Notes under the pieces: model-generated
Seen by the model: the letters and a program-made list of their open reading frames with translations, nothing else
Told to the model about the DNA's origin: nothing
Database searches by the model: none
In this document: positions 25,201-34,734 of the stretch, piece after piece
Position numbering within the stretch: position 1 is the stretch's first letter
How the letters are laid out: each line of letters starts with the position of its first letter
Position numbers and translations under genes: made by a program
Source: Siphonodentalium dalli
Lineage: Eukaryota > Mollusca > Scaphopoda > Gadilida > Siphonodentaliidae
DNA: 64,000 nucleotides
Assembly (NCBI GenBank): GCA_032622095.1
Contig: CP136069.1
Location: 83,784,958-83,848,957 of the forward strand
Reading direction: 5' to 3'

Positions 25201-28200
25201 TTTTTATGCCATTTCAGGCCATTTACGAAAATAATCTGGTCATTGTCCAAGTGACAGTGTGAACCCTGATTATCTAAACATCCCCAAAGAGCATTTCATA
25301 TCAGCAATTTTAGTGCCTGAGCTGACTAGTTGACCTCTAAATGAGCCTAGTAGGATATGTTGACTGTGTGTGAAATAAACAAAAAGTCGCACATGTGTGT
25401 TAGTTGCTGACTATTTATAGAATGTTATCCTATGTATCAGATGAGTTCGAAAAAGTAAAAGATTCATTTTGATTAATTTTTCTCAGCCTATAAACAGTTA
25501 TACACATACCTGCAAAAGACTTGTTAACCGCTTTGCAAAGAATGGAGATATGTTTCTTGCATGAGCCCAACCCATATCCTTAAGATCGTTAATGAGTACT
25601 ATGCCATTGATTTGTGTTTCTTCTTCCTACAAATGAAGATGACTAGTAACAGAAATGTTTTGGCGATGTTCGACTTATAATTTTTTTTATATTGTGACAG
25701 TGTAAATTCTTTAGTAACTTATTAATATTGCATATAAGGCTATCAATTAAAGGTATATTTAAAAATAATTTCATTTATTAATAGACAACACCACAGATAC
25801 GATGTGCAGATGGTGAAAGAAGGGCAGACATCGTGCGATTCACCAGTGCCAAATTAGATGCCTGATGACCTTCAAAACTAGATTGCTAATTCAGTCTTCA
25901 AACAGTGAGACATCTCCCCTAATAAGAGTACCAGTGGTCATCAAGAGACATGTACAAGGTTCTCAAGGGTTTGACAATGTATCGTCAAACACAAACAGTT
26001 GGTTGTAGGTGCCTAGAGTAATTGCTTTAACTAATAACTACTAGGCCATATCACAATGGTATCAGACTTATTGGAGGATAAAAGAACCCACAGAGTTCAC
26101 CTTTGCAATGAAACTACACCAAAGCAGGTAGGAACCAATGACCCCCTCCCCCAGTACCCGGATAGGTATTAACCTTCCATGGACAATAACCCTTTCGTGA
26201 GAGAGTTGTGCTGGTGTAGTATTAAAAATCCTGTGACAGTGCATTCTCTTGTATATGTGAATCTCCCATAAGGAGCCTCACATATATAAGAGAATGTACT
26301 GGCTTTACAAGGTCAACCTATTTATTGTTAGGCCAATGTATTCTCTTATATATGCGATGGCCCCATATGGGAGACTCAAATATATAAGAGAATAGGGTTT
26401 CCACAAAATTTCAGTCATGGAAGAGTTAAACACCAATCCCAGCCTGTTAGGACTCAAATTAGCTTCATATTAGCTTTCCGATGAATGGCAACAAGCCATA
26501 TTTCCGACTAAATCCTGAAACATTACCCATAATTCTGCTATGGTTAAGGAGACGATTATTTAGAGCATTACTGTATGACTTATAATATTCATACCTGAAT
26601 AATTTTTGACAGGGTGATATAGTTAGTCTTGAAAATTTCATCCAGCGTGTACCTGTCAGTTTTCCATTTACCTAAAAAATATAAAAAAAAAATTATTGGA
26701 CTTGATAAGACTTTTTAAGCAAATTATTCACCTTTAAATTATAATAGTATATCATATCCATATAGACCATGTCACTTGTGACGTGGCATGTCCAGTCATC
26801 ATAAATAAATTACTTACATAAAAGACTTGTAGACTAGTAATGATGTCAAAACAACATTGTACTGATGTACCTTGATTTATATTCAAATGAAGAAATCAAG
26901 AATTCCATTATGTGACTTTTGTCACCAGCATTGACAGACAATATATAGACAATTTCACCAAAACCAAAAAAAAGTTTTGAGTTCATGACTGTTTGTTGTT
27001 AGTGAAAATATTATATGGGTAGTGTAGAATAAATGACTGTGAAAAATACTTGATTCCATATTATTATTACATTGAATGCCATGGACAAAATTGGTGCATA
27101 TTTCTGCCCAGCATAATGAATGGAATCATTTCTAGGTATAATCAAACACTTGCATCATACCAAGTCTGAGGATCATGACCTTCCGTCCGAGTTTATCTCT
27201 GTGTGGAAGGACACCTGTGACTCCATCCTCCAGGACCATCTTGACTGTGGAAGGCTTCAGATTTGAAAACACTGTTGGGTTCTCCATCTTCATCCTATAG
27301 TTTGCTAGTAGCATGCTGTATGCTCTGTCATAGTCAAATTTCTTGGCACGAAGATAGCGCAACAGGAAAGCATCATCTGTTCTTACTTTCAGAGCTTGGG
27401 ACAAAAAATACAAAGAAAATTTTTATATTGTTATAAATTTATTCTCCTGTTTTCCCTCCCAATTTGTTTTGGAGGTCACAACAAATTTTGTATTGGGGAC
27501 CAGTGTTCACGTTGGGTCGAAAAAATCTTTTGGCCAAAAATCTTTTGGCCAAAGTAAATCCTCATTTACTGGTCTCATAATTAATGAATATATTTGTTTT
27601 ATTTGACATCAAACATTCTGTATCACCTAATCAATTAGCAGATTATCATACTAAAAAATTGATTCTCATGATGCTCCCATTACAAAATCGACTTGGGTCT
27701 TTGAATTAGATTTATGATAGTGGGGTAAAAAAAAATTTAAAAAAATCCCATTTTGGAGAAAGAAAATAGCCATTGACCAATTTGGCCTATGACAGCGACA
27801 GCGTGAACCCTGTTGGGGACATGGCAAGATAAGTTAGTAATAAGCTGACAATTAGTGGAATATAAAATTTATTTTCACTGAATTAGCCATGCCAATGATG
27901 CCATGCCTCATCAAGCTTGGGAACAATAAACCATGTTGCTTTCAATTGATGACCTATGAAAGTATAGTTTTTCAGCAACATGAGGCATGAATGAAAGATT
28001 TCTATTTTGGCTGAAAACATCATACATACTTCAATCATCATCATACTTCATGCTCAGAATAATAATTACACAACTTGGTGTTTGAAGAGAAATATACCCT
28101 TGTTTTTCTCAACCATGTCTCGCAACGCCTGTATGTCTCTTTGTCGCCATTCTGGTTTTTCCTTCAGCTCTTCCTCTGCTTTCTTCACTAGTTCTGGAGG

Positions 28201-28248
28201 CAGGTTGCATTCATATGGCTTATCGTTGTTATTATTAGATGCTGCCAT
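16085..28248 (-). CDS. CRAL-TRIO (SEC14-type) lipid-transfer protein, TTPAL-like; full gene, 7 coding exons
   Basis: Predicted 312-residue soluble carrier of a small hydrophobic ligand. The family (TTPA, TTPAL, RLBP1, clavesin) shuttles tocopherol, retinoids or phosphoinositides between membranes. Exons in transcript order: 28248-28098, 27394-27161, 26671-26595, 25626-25510, 20314-20204, 17420-17319, 16231-16085; every junction is GT/AG and the phases close to a TAA at 16087-16085. The CRAL-TRIO N helix bundle covers about residues 18-75 (LPPELVKKAEEEL, then RTDDAFLLRYLRAKKFDYDRA). The lipid-binding fold covers about 95-258 ([38 protein letters not shown]). Basic residues lie where TTPA contacts phosphoinositides (EKLVSR before the NFHG motif). 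There is no signal peptide or membrane segment, so it is probably cytosolic. The start is set by an in-frame TGA eight codons upstream. It resembles vertebrate TTPAL most, but the ligand is not predictable. Confidence 0.92.
16906..16965. mobile_element. hAT-like MITE fragment
   Basis: CCAAATTCACCCTCTGGGGG and CCTCATTCTGCAAAT are the right-end palindrome arm only. It lies in the last intron of the TTPAL-like gene. Confidence 0.6.
17319..17420 (-). CDS. TTPAL-like gene, coding exon 6
   Basis: Acceptor CATATTTCAG|CTGAAT, donor AATAAG|GTAATAC, 34 codons. Codes LNFHGYNVEGLHEFI and LPSDYGGELPAY, the family's HG-N-x-x-x-L and E/D-YGG motifs. Confidence 0.93.
17594..17715. mobile_element. Foldback MITE family F, deletion form
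   Basis: The left arm is complete from TACAGTAATGCCATAAATAA to GAAAAGCTCTC. Nearly all of the right arm is deleted, leaving only AGGGCATTACTGTA. It sits in intron 5 of the TTPAL-like gene. Confidence 0.75.
17765..18612. mobile_element. Pearl-like element with core repeats, GGAC tract and hairpin
   Basis: About four degenerate ~170-bp cores carry AAGTCGAAA..CCATAACTCT. A GGAC-type tract at 18533-18566 and an inverted repeat GTCCCCCAAAAA/CGGGGGACAA (about 18579-18609) close the element. CCCCCGAAAA near 17796 may be the opposite terminus. Its open reading frames are products of the repeat. Confidence 0.65.
19030..19825. mobile_element. Pearl-like element, four ~162-176 bp cores
   Basis: AAAGTCCAATAACTCTG-type starts occur at about 19078, 19240, 19414 and 19590, each followed by CTGGCTTGCGAACTC and GAGCCCTGTGACGTCGTC. 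A GGAC tract spans 19727-19785. The hairpin TATCCCCCGCAAATTT/AAATTTGGCGGGGGATA closes it at 19790-19824. Confidence 0.75.
20204..20314 (-). CDS. TTPAL-like gene, coding exon 5
   Basis: Acceptor TATTTTCAG|GACTG, donor TCTAGG|GTGAGT, 37 codons. Codes DCFPGRFKGIHYLNEP and SIVKPFMKEK. It is exactly the same length (111 bp) as exon 3 of the clavesin-like gene. Confidence 0.94.
20364..20610. mobile_element. piggyBac-like foldback MITE
   Basis: Left CTAACCCTTTCATGATGGGA and right AGTCATGAAAGAGTTAA. Between them lie two palindromes built on GCATTCTCTTATATATG. Inserted about 50 bp upstream of exon 5 in the TTPAL-like transcript. Confidence 0.7.
21090..21660. repeat. Tandem repeat, pearl-like (CCATGTTTTTC family)
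   Basis: Three ~160-bp units contain GGCCATGTTTTTCA and AGAGGTCACCCTGAAG. The end has GGACGCACGGACGACAGACG (21602-21621), the degenerate ACGG tract. Confidence 0.6.
21672..22170. mobile_element. piggyBac-like element with nested palindrome
   Basis: Left TTAACCCTTTCAGTGCCAGG is inverted at CCTGGCACTGAAAGGGCCAC. The right TTAA is lost, apparently by fusion with the AAGTGGGCC-family fragment that starts there. A palindrome on CCAATGCATTCTCTTATATA lies inside at 22050-22131. Confidence 0.65.
22169..22310. mobile_element. Fragment of AAGTGGGCC family
   Basis: GGCCACTTCATTTTCG, AGTTTTAATAACAATCTATG and ACATCTGTGTCTCAGAAGAT match 38312-38470. Confidence 0.6.
22697..22928. mobile_element. hAT-like MITE, right-half fragment
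   Basis: Spacer sequence (TCCCCAGTTGAAGTTGGTGA) and the right palindrome of the family are present; the terminus is missing. Confidence 0.6.
22990..23425. mobile_element. hAT-like MITE, nearly complete
   Basis: Starts CAAGCCTTGAAATAGTGTG and contains both palindromes and the spacer. The right terminus after CTGCAAATGACA is truncated, so no TSD can be confirmed. Confidence 0.7.
23700..23885. other. AT-rich low-complexity tract
   Basis: A (TA)n run followed by poly-T/poly-A blocks. No gene signal. It adjoins a pearl-like array; the same pairing occurs at 61020-61210 and 62170-62300, so the tract may be part of that element. Confidence 0.5.
23886..24430. mobile_element. Pearl-like element (CTGGCCCC family)
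   Basis: Three ~170-bp cores carry GAGTTATGTCCCTGG-type starts, GACCTCATTTGAACAAATCT and CATACCAAATATGAACCCAT. A GGAC/GGAT tract runs 24358-24410. The same family occurs at 61205, 62290 and 62840. Confidence 0.7.
24431..24677. mobile_element. Fragment of AAGTGGGCC family, right part
   Basis: Contains the inner palindrome ATTCCCCCTGCATTGAAAAT and ends AAAATTAAGTGGGCCTTTAA. Confidence 0.65.
24685..24900. repeat. Pearl-like core fragment (CCATGTTTTTC family)
   Basis: One unit plus GATGGATGGATAGATGGACG, related to 21090-21660. Confidence 0.55.
25510..25626 (-). CDS. TTPAL-like gene, coding exon 4
   Basis: Acceptor CATTTGTAG|GAAG, donor TTGCAG|GTATGTG, phases 0/0, 39 codons. Codes [15 protein letters not shown], the conserved strand ahead of the lipid cavity, and ends LTSLLQ. 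Confidence 0.92.
26188..26429. mobile_element. piggyBac-like foldback MITE
   Basis: Left ATAACCCTTTCGTGAGAGA, right CAGTCATGGAAGAGTTAA; internal CATTCTCTTATATATG palindromes as at 20364. It lies in intron 3 of the TTPAL-like gene. Confidence 0.65.
26472..26575. mobile_element. Foldback MITE family F, solo right arm
   Basis: Runs from AGCTTTCCGATGAATGGC to GCATTACTGTA with no left arm. It sits just downstream (in transcript sense) of exon 3, ending about 20 bp from the donor. Confidence 0.7.
26595..26671 (-). CDS. TTPAL-like gene, coding exon 3
   Basis: A 77-bp exon, acceptor TTTTTTAG|GTAAATGG, donor ATTCAG|GTATGA. Codes GKWKTDRYTLDEIF...LSKIIQ, matching the family's KW-x-P/T-x-xYT segment. 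Confidence 0.88.
27161..27394 (-). CDS. TTPAL-like gene, coding exon 2
   Basis: Acceptor TGTCCCAAG|CTCTG, donor CTTG|GTATGA. Codes residues 51-128 and part of 129, including RTDDAFLLRYLRAKKF and LPHRDKLGRKVMILRL. Reading through the donor meets a stop within 11 codons, which supports the splice. Confidence 0.92.
28098..28248 (-). CDS. TTPAL-like gene, coding exon 1
   Basis: Codes residues 1-50 plus the first base of codon 51, starting MAASNNNNDKPYEC and ending EKNK. Donor G|GTATAT, phase 1. A possible 3' splice site (TATTCTCAG|GTTGAAG, exon from about 28283) suggests that the 5' UTR is split. Confidence 0.88.
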
Positions 28249-28436
28249 GTCAAAGTGTATCAAGAAAGTGGAGGTTCTTCAACCTGAGAATACATAATGA
28301 ATTTATGGACATTGCATAGGTTTCCACTATTCTTAATCAAGATTCTGATATAGGTAACAATTGAAAATGTTAATGATTGTACCAAATAGTATGCTTGTTA
28401 TTCCTTCTGCAAAGTTGTTGCACCTGCAACTACATG

Positions 28437-28568
28437 TATGTAGTCCAAGTCTTCTCATACTAAAACCAGCTAAGATATTGGTATGGCGAGATGCTGGATT
28501 TTAAATACCAGCATCTCCATCCCAATATCTTAGCTGGTTTTAGTACGAGAAGACTTGGACTACATGTA
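28437..28568. mobile_element. Foldback sequence upstream of TTPAL-like start
   Basis: Arms TAGTCCAAGTCTTCTCATAC and GTACGAGAAGACTTGGACTA, extended by CTAAAACCAGCTAAGATATT. The loop is about 30 bp and the element starts ~190 bp upstream of the ATG. It is either a small MITE or a hairpin in the 5' UTR or promoter. Confidence 0.65.
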
Positions 28569-28599
28569 TGTGATCACTGAGGCATATTTTAGTAGCTAG

Positions 28600-29340
28600 C
28601 ACTTTTGACAGAAATTTTCTGCAAGACGGCAACATACATAATACTATTCAAACTTTTATTACTTCAGTTTTTTGTTTCATGTTTTGAAACTTGACACATA
28701 TACCGGTATTAACAATATAGAGAACCTGTTAACCTGGTTTGTGAAGTTCATTGCACCAAATTTAGCAGATTGACTTCTTTTTTCAACTTTGAAATATGTA
28801 GATATGGTTATAATATTTGTAGCTCGCTAGCCCATGTGTAATGTGGGGGTATCCATAGTCCCATTGGGACAGCCACAACTCTAGTTGTCAACGGAAGTTT
28901 TAAACTCAACTATAACTGGCAAAGAGGTCTATTGTTGGAAGAAACAAATGGGCATGAGCTGCCAGTCCGCTCTAAATTAATTTACTTCAATGACAATCAA
29001 GCACAAAATATACAAATATTCTGAACTGAAAAATATAATAATTTGAAATGTTATGGATATGATCTGTTCATGAAAGGAGTACCAGTGATCTGATGGTTAT
29101 TTAAATGCGCACACATATTCATGTTAAAAATGGGCAGGGTGAAAAGATAGGCCTACAAATTTTGTTTATGAAATTATGATCTATCCCCTTACTTTTTCAG
29201 TAAGAAAATCTCCAAATGAAAACCTGTGAATATTTTGTAATCAGCAAATTCTTTGTAATAACTCAGGCCTAAAACATATGCTTGTTTCCACTAGCAGAGC
29301 CCAAAAATAGGGTTGGGCCGTTAGCAATTTAATTTTTTTT
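28600..29340. other. Upstream intergenic sequence of TTPAL-like gene
   Basis: AT-rich with no recognised repeat or exon. By position it should hold the minus-strand promoter, but no convincing TATA or initiator element could be assigned. Confidence 0.35.
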
Positions 29341-29369
29341 TATTTATCTACCAGCTGTTTAAACGAGCA

Positions 29370-29455
29370 GTATCTGGAGAAGTCGGCCCCGTGTGAAATT
29401 GGCCCCATACGAAGATGGCCCCATGCGAAGACGGCCCCAGAGAAGTCGGCCCCAT
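29370..29455 (+). repeat. Left TIR of MULE 1, five iterons
   Basis: Five consecutive units of the form AAGTCGGCCCC plus ~5 bases, spaced 15-16 bp, preceded by GTATCTGGAG. The same array occurs inverted at the other end and at both ends of element 2. Confidence 0.85.
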
Positions 29456-29511
29456 TAATCCTGGATCCCGTCCTCACAAAGTAAAGATAAGAAGATAAGA
29501 AGAGAGCCCAT

Positions 29512-30556
29512 GCCGCGGCTAAAGACAATATCTTCAAACGTGCAACAGTCGTAGTAGAATATGTTATGTCCGAAGATGTCGATCTAGATCTGCCATCCAA
29601 CAGCAGACCAAATCCAGCGAATCTTGTAAGAAGTACCAACTATCACCGACAGAAATATTGCCCTCCAGAGTAAAACAAAGATGGCGTCAACTTTGACATA
29701 GCAACTGATTTCCTTCCAGACGGTTTCCTCCGCAGTGACATAAAAATAGATGAGGCACGCCACACAATCTTCACCACCAACGAGCAACTGAGATTACTGT
29801 CGACAGCCAAAGACATCTACTGTGATGCCACATTCAAAGTCGCCAGAGAGCACTTCGCACAACTGTTCAGCATCCATGGGTTTATTGGCAACAAAGATGA
29901 CATGACTACTAAGCAGATACTTTTCCTCTATGCACTGATGTCCCGACACAGAACAAAGGACTACGTCGCCATCTCTGAACATAGTAAAGAGCTTACACCT
30001 TCAGTGACATCGACAAAATAACTGTGGTGAGGATCCAAGATTCCGGCCTGGTGACAGCACACTACAAATCTGGCCCTATCAACGACTTTTTTCAATTTCA
30101 TCTTCGCATTGCCATACATACCACTCAAACACATCAACCCTGCATTCAAGAAAATAGAGAGTTTTGCGATAGCCCAAGTAGAGCCGGTAGTGAAATATAT
30201 ATGAGACTACTGGTTGTCCAGCATCATGGTGCACCTTCATGATGTCGATCAGAACAAACGATGACACAGAAGGGTGGCATCACAGACTGAACAGAAAAGC
30301 CGGCAGTGCAAACTTGCCTTTCTATGTGCTCTTGTCACTTCTGCATTCCGAGGCGAAGTTAATCCCCCTGCAGCAACAACTAGTGAGAGAGAAGAAGCTA
30401 CGAAGAATCCAACGGAGCCAAACCATACACGTGCAAGGTCAAATTTTCAACCTCTGGAAGCTGTATAGAGATTTGACCACAAACCAGTTACTCTGAAGGA
30501 TCACAGAGATTTCAGCACCCATCACTGACAATGACAGTGACAGCGATGACGTTTGA
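29512..30556 (+). pseudogene. MULE-type transposase relic (FLYWCH-associated class)
   Basis: Reads as AAAKDNIFKRA...RPNPANLVRSTNYHRQKY, a TAA at 29671, then DGVNFDIATDFLPDGFLR, TNEQLRLLSTA and YCDATFKVAREHFAQLFSIHG, with a further TAA at 30019. After frame changes come LPYIPLKHINPAFKKI and the conserved TNDDTEGWHHRLN/NLPFYVLLSLL block. It ends in an acidic tail (SDSDDV, stop at 30554-30556). The first part of the RNase-H-like DDE region is present, the central part (DFERAIW to FHWGQAV of element 2) is missing, and several stops and frameshifts interrupt it. It cannot encode an active enzyme as written. Confidence 0.8.
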
Positions 30557-30822
30557 ATTTATTGTTATCTTTTATCATTTATTATTTTGTCATTATTATT
30601 ATCAGTTTCATATTTCATATAGTAAAACAAGGGGTATGCATCTAAGATGCTATGTCGAGTTTATTGGCAGTCAAAAAAAACTTGGCAATAAGGCCCACAC
30701 AAGGCCCAACTAGAGATGGGCTTGTCCCAAAAGGGACTAAGTAATACTCCCCGTATTCAAAATGTTATTTGAGTGAAGTAGCCATTACCATATATTGGGC
30801 ACTGAAATTATGTCAACAGGTA

Positions 30823-30936
30823 TCCCTAACCCTGAACCCCTTAACCCTAACCCCTAACCCTAATCATAACTCCACAAAAAAAAGTCAACAGGTATCCCTA
30901 ACCCTAAACCCCCTAACCCTAACCCCTAACCCTAAT
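30823..30936. repeat. Telomere-like CCCTAA motifs, first pair
   Basis: Two short blocks (30823-30863 and 30897-30936) of degenerate CCCTAACCCTAA text, each preceded by CAACAGGTAT and followed by TCATAA(A/C)TCCACAAAA. Embedded in the 355-bp repeat. Confidence 0.8.
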
Positions 30937-31174
30937 CATAAATCCACAAAAAAAGTCAGACAGACATCATAATCGCAGGTGCACAGGTTCCCATGGTACT
31001 AAATATCAGTGCCAAGATTAAAAAACATTGACCTAAAAATGTAGAAATAAAAGCTCGGACAAACTAGAGATGGGCTTGTCCCAGATGGGACTAAGTGATA
31101 CCCCCCTATTCAAAATGTTATTTGAGTGAAGTAGCCATTACCATATATTGGGCTCTGAAATTATGTCAACAGGT

Positions 31175-31274
31175 ATCCCTAACCCTGAACCCTAACCCCT
31201 AACCCTAATCATAACTCCACAAAAAAAAGTCAACAGGTATCCCTAACCCTAAACCCCCTAACCCTAACCCTAAT
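31175..31274. repeat. Telomere-like CCCTAA motifs, second pair
   Basis: Blocks at 31175-31209 and 31241-31274, duplicated with the 355-bp unit and slightly shorter than the first pair. Confidence 0.8.
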
Positions 31275-33135
31275 CATAAATCCACAAAAAAAGTCAGACA
31301 GACATCATAATTGCAGGTGCACAGGTTCCCCTGGTACTAAATATCAGTGCCAAGATTAAAAAACATGGACCTAAAAATGTAGAAATAAAAGCTCGGACAA
31401 AATTATGCATGTTGCAAAAAAATTTATAAGTCGAAAAAGGGAGATAACTCCACCAAAAAATGTCGGACAGATGTCATAATCGCAGGTGCACAGGTTCCCA
31501 TGGTACTAAATATCTGTGCCAAGTTTAACAAAAATTGACCTAAAAATGTAGGAATAAAAGCTCGGACAAAATTATACATGTTGTGAAAATTTTCTAAGTC
31601 GAAAAAGGGGGGATAACTCTTCCAAATAAAGTCCGACAGACGTCATAATCGCAGGTTCCCATGGTGGTTATTGTCTGTGCCAAGTTTCACAGAAAATGAT
31701 CAAAAAACGACTGAGAAAAACTCCGGACAAATTTGTGTCCACAGACGGACAGATGGTACGATGGACAGACGGATGGACAGACGGACAAGCTAATACCAGT
31801 ATACCCCCCCCACAACTCGTTGCGGGGGAGTATAATTATGCATGTTGCAAAAACAATTATAAGTCGAAAAAGGGAGATAACTCCACCAAAAAATGTCGGA
31901 CAGACTTCATAATCGCAGGTGCACAGGTTCCCATGGTACTAAATATCTGTGCCAAGATTTTAAAAAATTGACCTAAAAATGTAGGAATAAAAGCTCTGAC
32001 AAAATTATACATGTTGTGAAAATTTTCTAAGTAAAAAAATGGGGGATAACTCCTCCAAAAAAAGTCCGACAGACGTCATAAACGCAGGTGCACAGGTTCC
32101 CATGGTGGTTGATGTCTGTGCCAAGTTTTACGGAAATTGATAAAAAAACGACTGAGAAAAACTCCGGACAAATTTGTGTCCACGGAACGACGGACGGACG
32201 GACAAGCTGATACCAGTATACCCCCCCCCCCCCACAACTCGTTGCGGGGGGTATAAAAAGTCGGACAAACCTGGTTTTCGAACTCGTCTGAGATATTATT
32301 GCAATAGAATTATATACCAAATATAAATTGAATGATTGGTTAGTACCTCATAGAGTTATCGCGCTAACGGTGATAAAATTGCAAAAAATTGACAAACTAA
32401 GGCCCATAACTCCGGTGAAAAAATTGGGACAAACCTGGTTTTCGAACTCATCCAAGATATTGTTGCAAGAGACTCATATATCAAATATGGTTTGAATCAG
32501 TTAATATTTGATTCAGTTATCACGCTAACGGTGAAAAAAATGCTAAAAATAGACAAACTAAGGTCCATAACTCCGGGGAAAAAATTCGGACAAACCTGGT
32601 TTTCGAACTCGTCCGAGATATTGTTGCAAGAGACTCATAAATCAAATATGGTTGTAATCAGTTAATATTTGATTGAGTTATCGTGCTAACAGGTGATAAA
32701 ATTGCAAAAAAGTCATCAAAGATGGATAACTCTTGTCAACTAAGGCCCATAACTCCGGGGGAAAAATTCGGACAAACCTGGTTTTCGAACTCGTCCGAGA
32801 TATTGCTACAAGAGACTCATATATCAAATATGGTTGTAATCAGTTAATATTTTATTGAGTTATCACACTAACAGGTGATAAAATTGCTAAAAAGTAATCA
32901 AAGATGGATAACTCTTGTCAAAAAGTTCCGACGTGACCCATTTTCTACAGGCAGTAAATAGTCATTGGGAGCAACTCACATACCAAAATGTTTTTGAATC
33001 CGTTCACAAATGTCAAAGTTATAAGGCATTCTTTAGGTCCGCCCGCCTGCCAACTGTCCCTCGTCAAACCATAAGTCGAGTTTTTGAAAAACTCAACTAA
33101 CAAAGAATGATTTTAAACAGTGGTTCTGTTATGTA

Positions 33136-33219
33136 TGGGGCCGACTTCTCTGGGGTCGTCTTCGCGTGAGGCCGTCTTCGTATGGGGCCGACTGCGCAGG
33201 GCCGACTTTTTCTGTATTC
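33136..33219 (-). repeat. Right TIR of MULE 1, five degenerate iterons
   Basis: Inverted counterpart of 29370-29455 with more substitutions (for example AAGACGACCCC for AAGTCGGCCCC). Confidence 0.8.
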
Positions 33220-33741
33220 GAATGAATAATTACTGTATCCTGTAGTACCTCCAGTCAATAAGTGTACTATCACCCCACTATTATATGGGAAAAGAGTATA
33301 AACATATTCAATGGAGTATTTCCAATATCTACCTTCATTTTCAACACATTCGGTCATGGTCTGGTATGCATCAGTCTATGAGATGTACCGTCTTTGTAAA
33401 TGGGAAGGGTGGGGGTCATTCTGAACTTCTCGATCCTTGGTTTACCAAATGGTTTTAAGCGAAAATGAATGACGAAGTTCATAAATTCCAGATTTTGTAC
33501 CATATTTTTATGTCTGTAAACCTGACCAGTCTAATTAACAGAGCTATATATCGCTCTGAATGTTCCGAATCAAGTCAAATTGACTAGTTTGAAGAGGCAA
33601 TAAATTGGAGTTGTCCCATTTTTGGAAAGGACGGTCGGGTTAGTGAATTTTTTTTTTATAGCCTCATATAAGCTCATATAGCTTTATTTGAACAATATGT
33701 CTGCACAAGCCAGACAGATTTGGTTTCATATTTACAGGCTT

Positions 33742-34729
33742 TTAAGGAGGAGATAAAGTGACTAATTCTGAATGGGCATTTCCATGCAAATCTCCGCATC
33801 AAAAGTTAGAGTTGCAAATATTTCTGGGTGCATGTGACTAAATTTGTGCGGTATCGAAAACAATACATGTAATTCATTTGGCGGGTCGGCTTTCAATTTG
33901 TTCCATTAGAAGGTTTGTGTATTTATTTTTTAATTTTATATTGATTTTTCAAATGTAGGTAAAATATGTTGTAATTCCAGAAAAAAATTCTCAAAAAATT
34001 AATTTATAGCAAAAATTTACAATTTACCAAGCCCACCTGCCAGCTAAAAGCTTTGCCTGTCTAAAAATATGTTTGATTTAGTTCTCAGAGAACTGCTTCA
34101 TATATAGATCATGCCATGAATCTCTACACTGGCTAACACCCATAGAGATCATATTCCACCAGTACAAAACCTTGGAACTGTTTGATGTTTTGACAGCTAG
34201 GGAACCTTATAAAGTCGACAAAATAATGCGGGGAATATATTTCTTAGTTATTACCTGTTCCTTGATAATGCACTTCACTGTAGGTGAAGGTCCCAACTCA
34301 AAATTTCACGATTTATGTGGATCTGTCAGCAATTTTGCTTTGAGTGCTTACATTTATGGCATTTCTCCTGGATAATTAATTCAATGTTTATTCGATATCG
34401 GCTCACAAAAGTCACAGAAAAGCATGCAATTTTGAGTTGGGACATTCGCCTACAGTGAAGTACATTATTAAGGAACAGATAATAAGTTTTAATAACTAAG
34501 AAATATTTATTCCCCGCGTTATTGTTTTGACTAAAAAAATTGATAAGGCTCCCTAGCTGACATCAAAACTTCAAAAAGTTCCAAGATTTTGTAGTCTGAT
34601 GACATAATATGATCTCTACGGGCGTTAGCCAGTGTAGAGATTCATGGCATGATCTACTTCATATATAACTTTTGCTGTGGATATTTGAATGGAAATCCAA
34701 AATGATCGCTTAATTGACCTCCCCCTTAA
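33742..34729. mobile_element. Long foldback element with TTAA flanks
   Basis: Outer arms TTAAGGAGGAGATAAAG (left) and, read from the right, TTAAGGGGGAGGTCAATTAA. Inner arms of ~200 bp (ATCATGCCATGAATCTCTAC and its inverse) meet around 34330-34400. The left arm carries an extra ~290 bp (33809-34095) absent from the right. Non-coding. Confidence 0.75.
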
Positions 34730-34734
34730 TAATT

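Larger units (their letters stand above)
30630..33103. repeat. Nested repeat block inside MULE 1
   Basis: A ~355-bp unit occurs twice (30706-31061 and 31062-31400), followed by pearl-like cores with AAGTCGAAAAAGGGAGATAA and GCACAGGTTCCCATGGTACT. GGAC tracts lie at 31741-31788 and 32183-32205, each closed by a hairpin of C run/ACAACTCGTTGCGGGGG (31803-31832, 32219-32254). Then ~150-180 bp cores with CGGACAAACCTGGTTTTCGA continue to about 32930. At least two pearl-like elements are joined here. Confidence 0.7.
29370..33219 (+). mobile_element. MULE transposon 1, degenerate, with nested insertion
   Basis: Bounded by inverted ends GTATCTGGAGAAGTCGG (left) and its partner type GAATACAGAAAAAGTCGG (read from the right). 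Contains a plus-strand MULE transposase relic (29512-30556). The 3' subterminal sequence GATTTTAAACAGTGGTTC at 33109 matches element 2. The stretch 30630-33103 has no counterpart in element 2 and is a later insertion. No matching flanking duplication is visible, so the ends may have been separated from their original flank. Confidence 0.75.

Noticed and set aside
28249-28263. Upstream start for the TTPAL-like protein at 28263
   Set aside because: The codon there is TTG, and an in-frame TGA lies four codons further upstream. ATG at 28248 is the first proper start.
29340-29639. 99-residue minus-strand frame containing GADFSGAVFAWGHLRMG
   Set aside because: The repetitive peptide is the translation of the MULE TIR iterons; the plus strand carries the transposase relic here.
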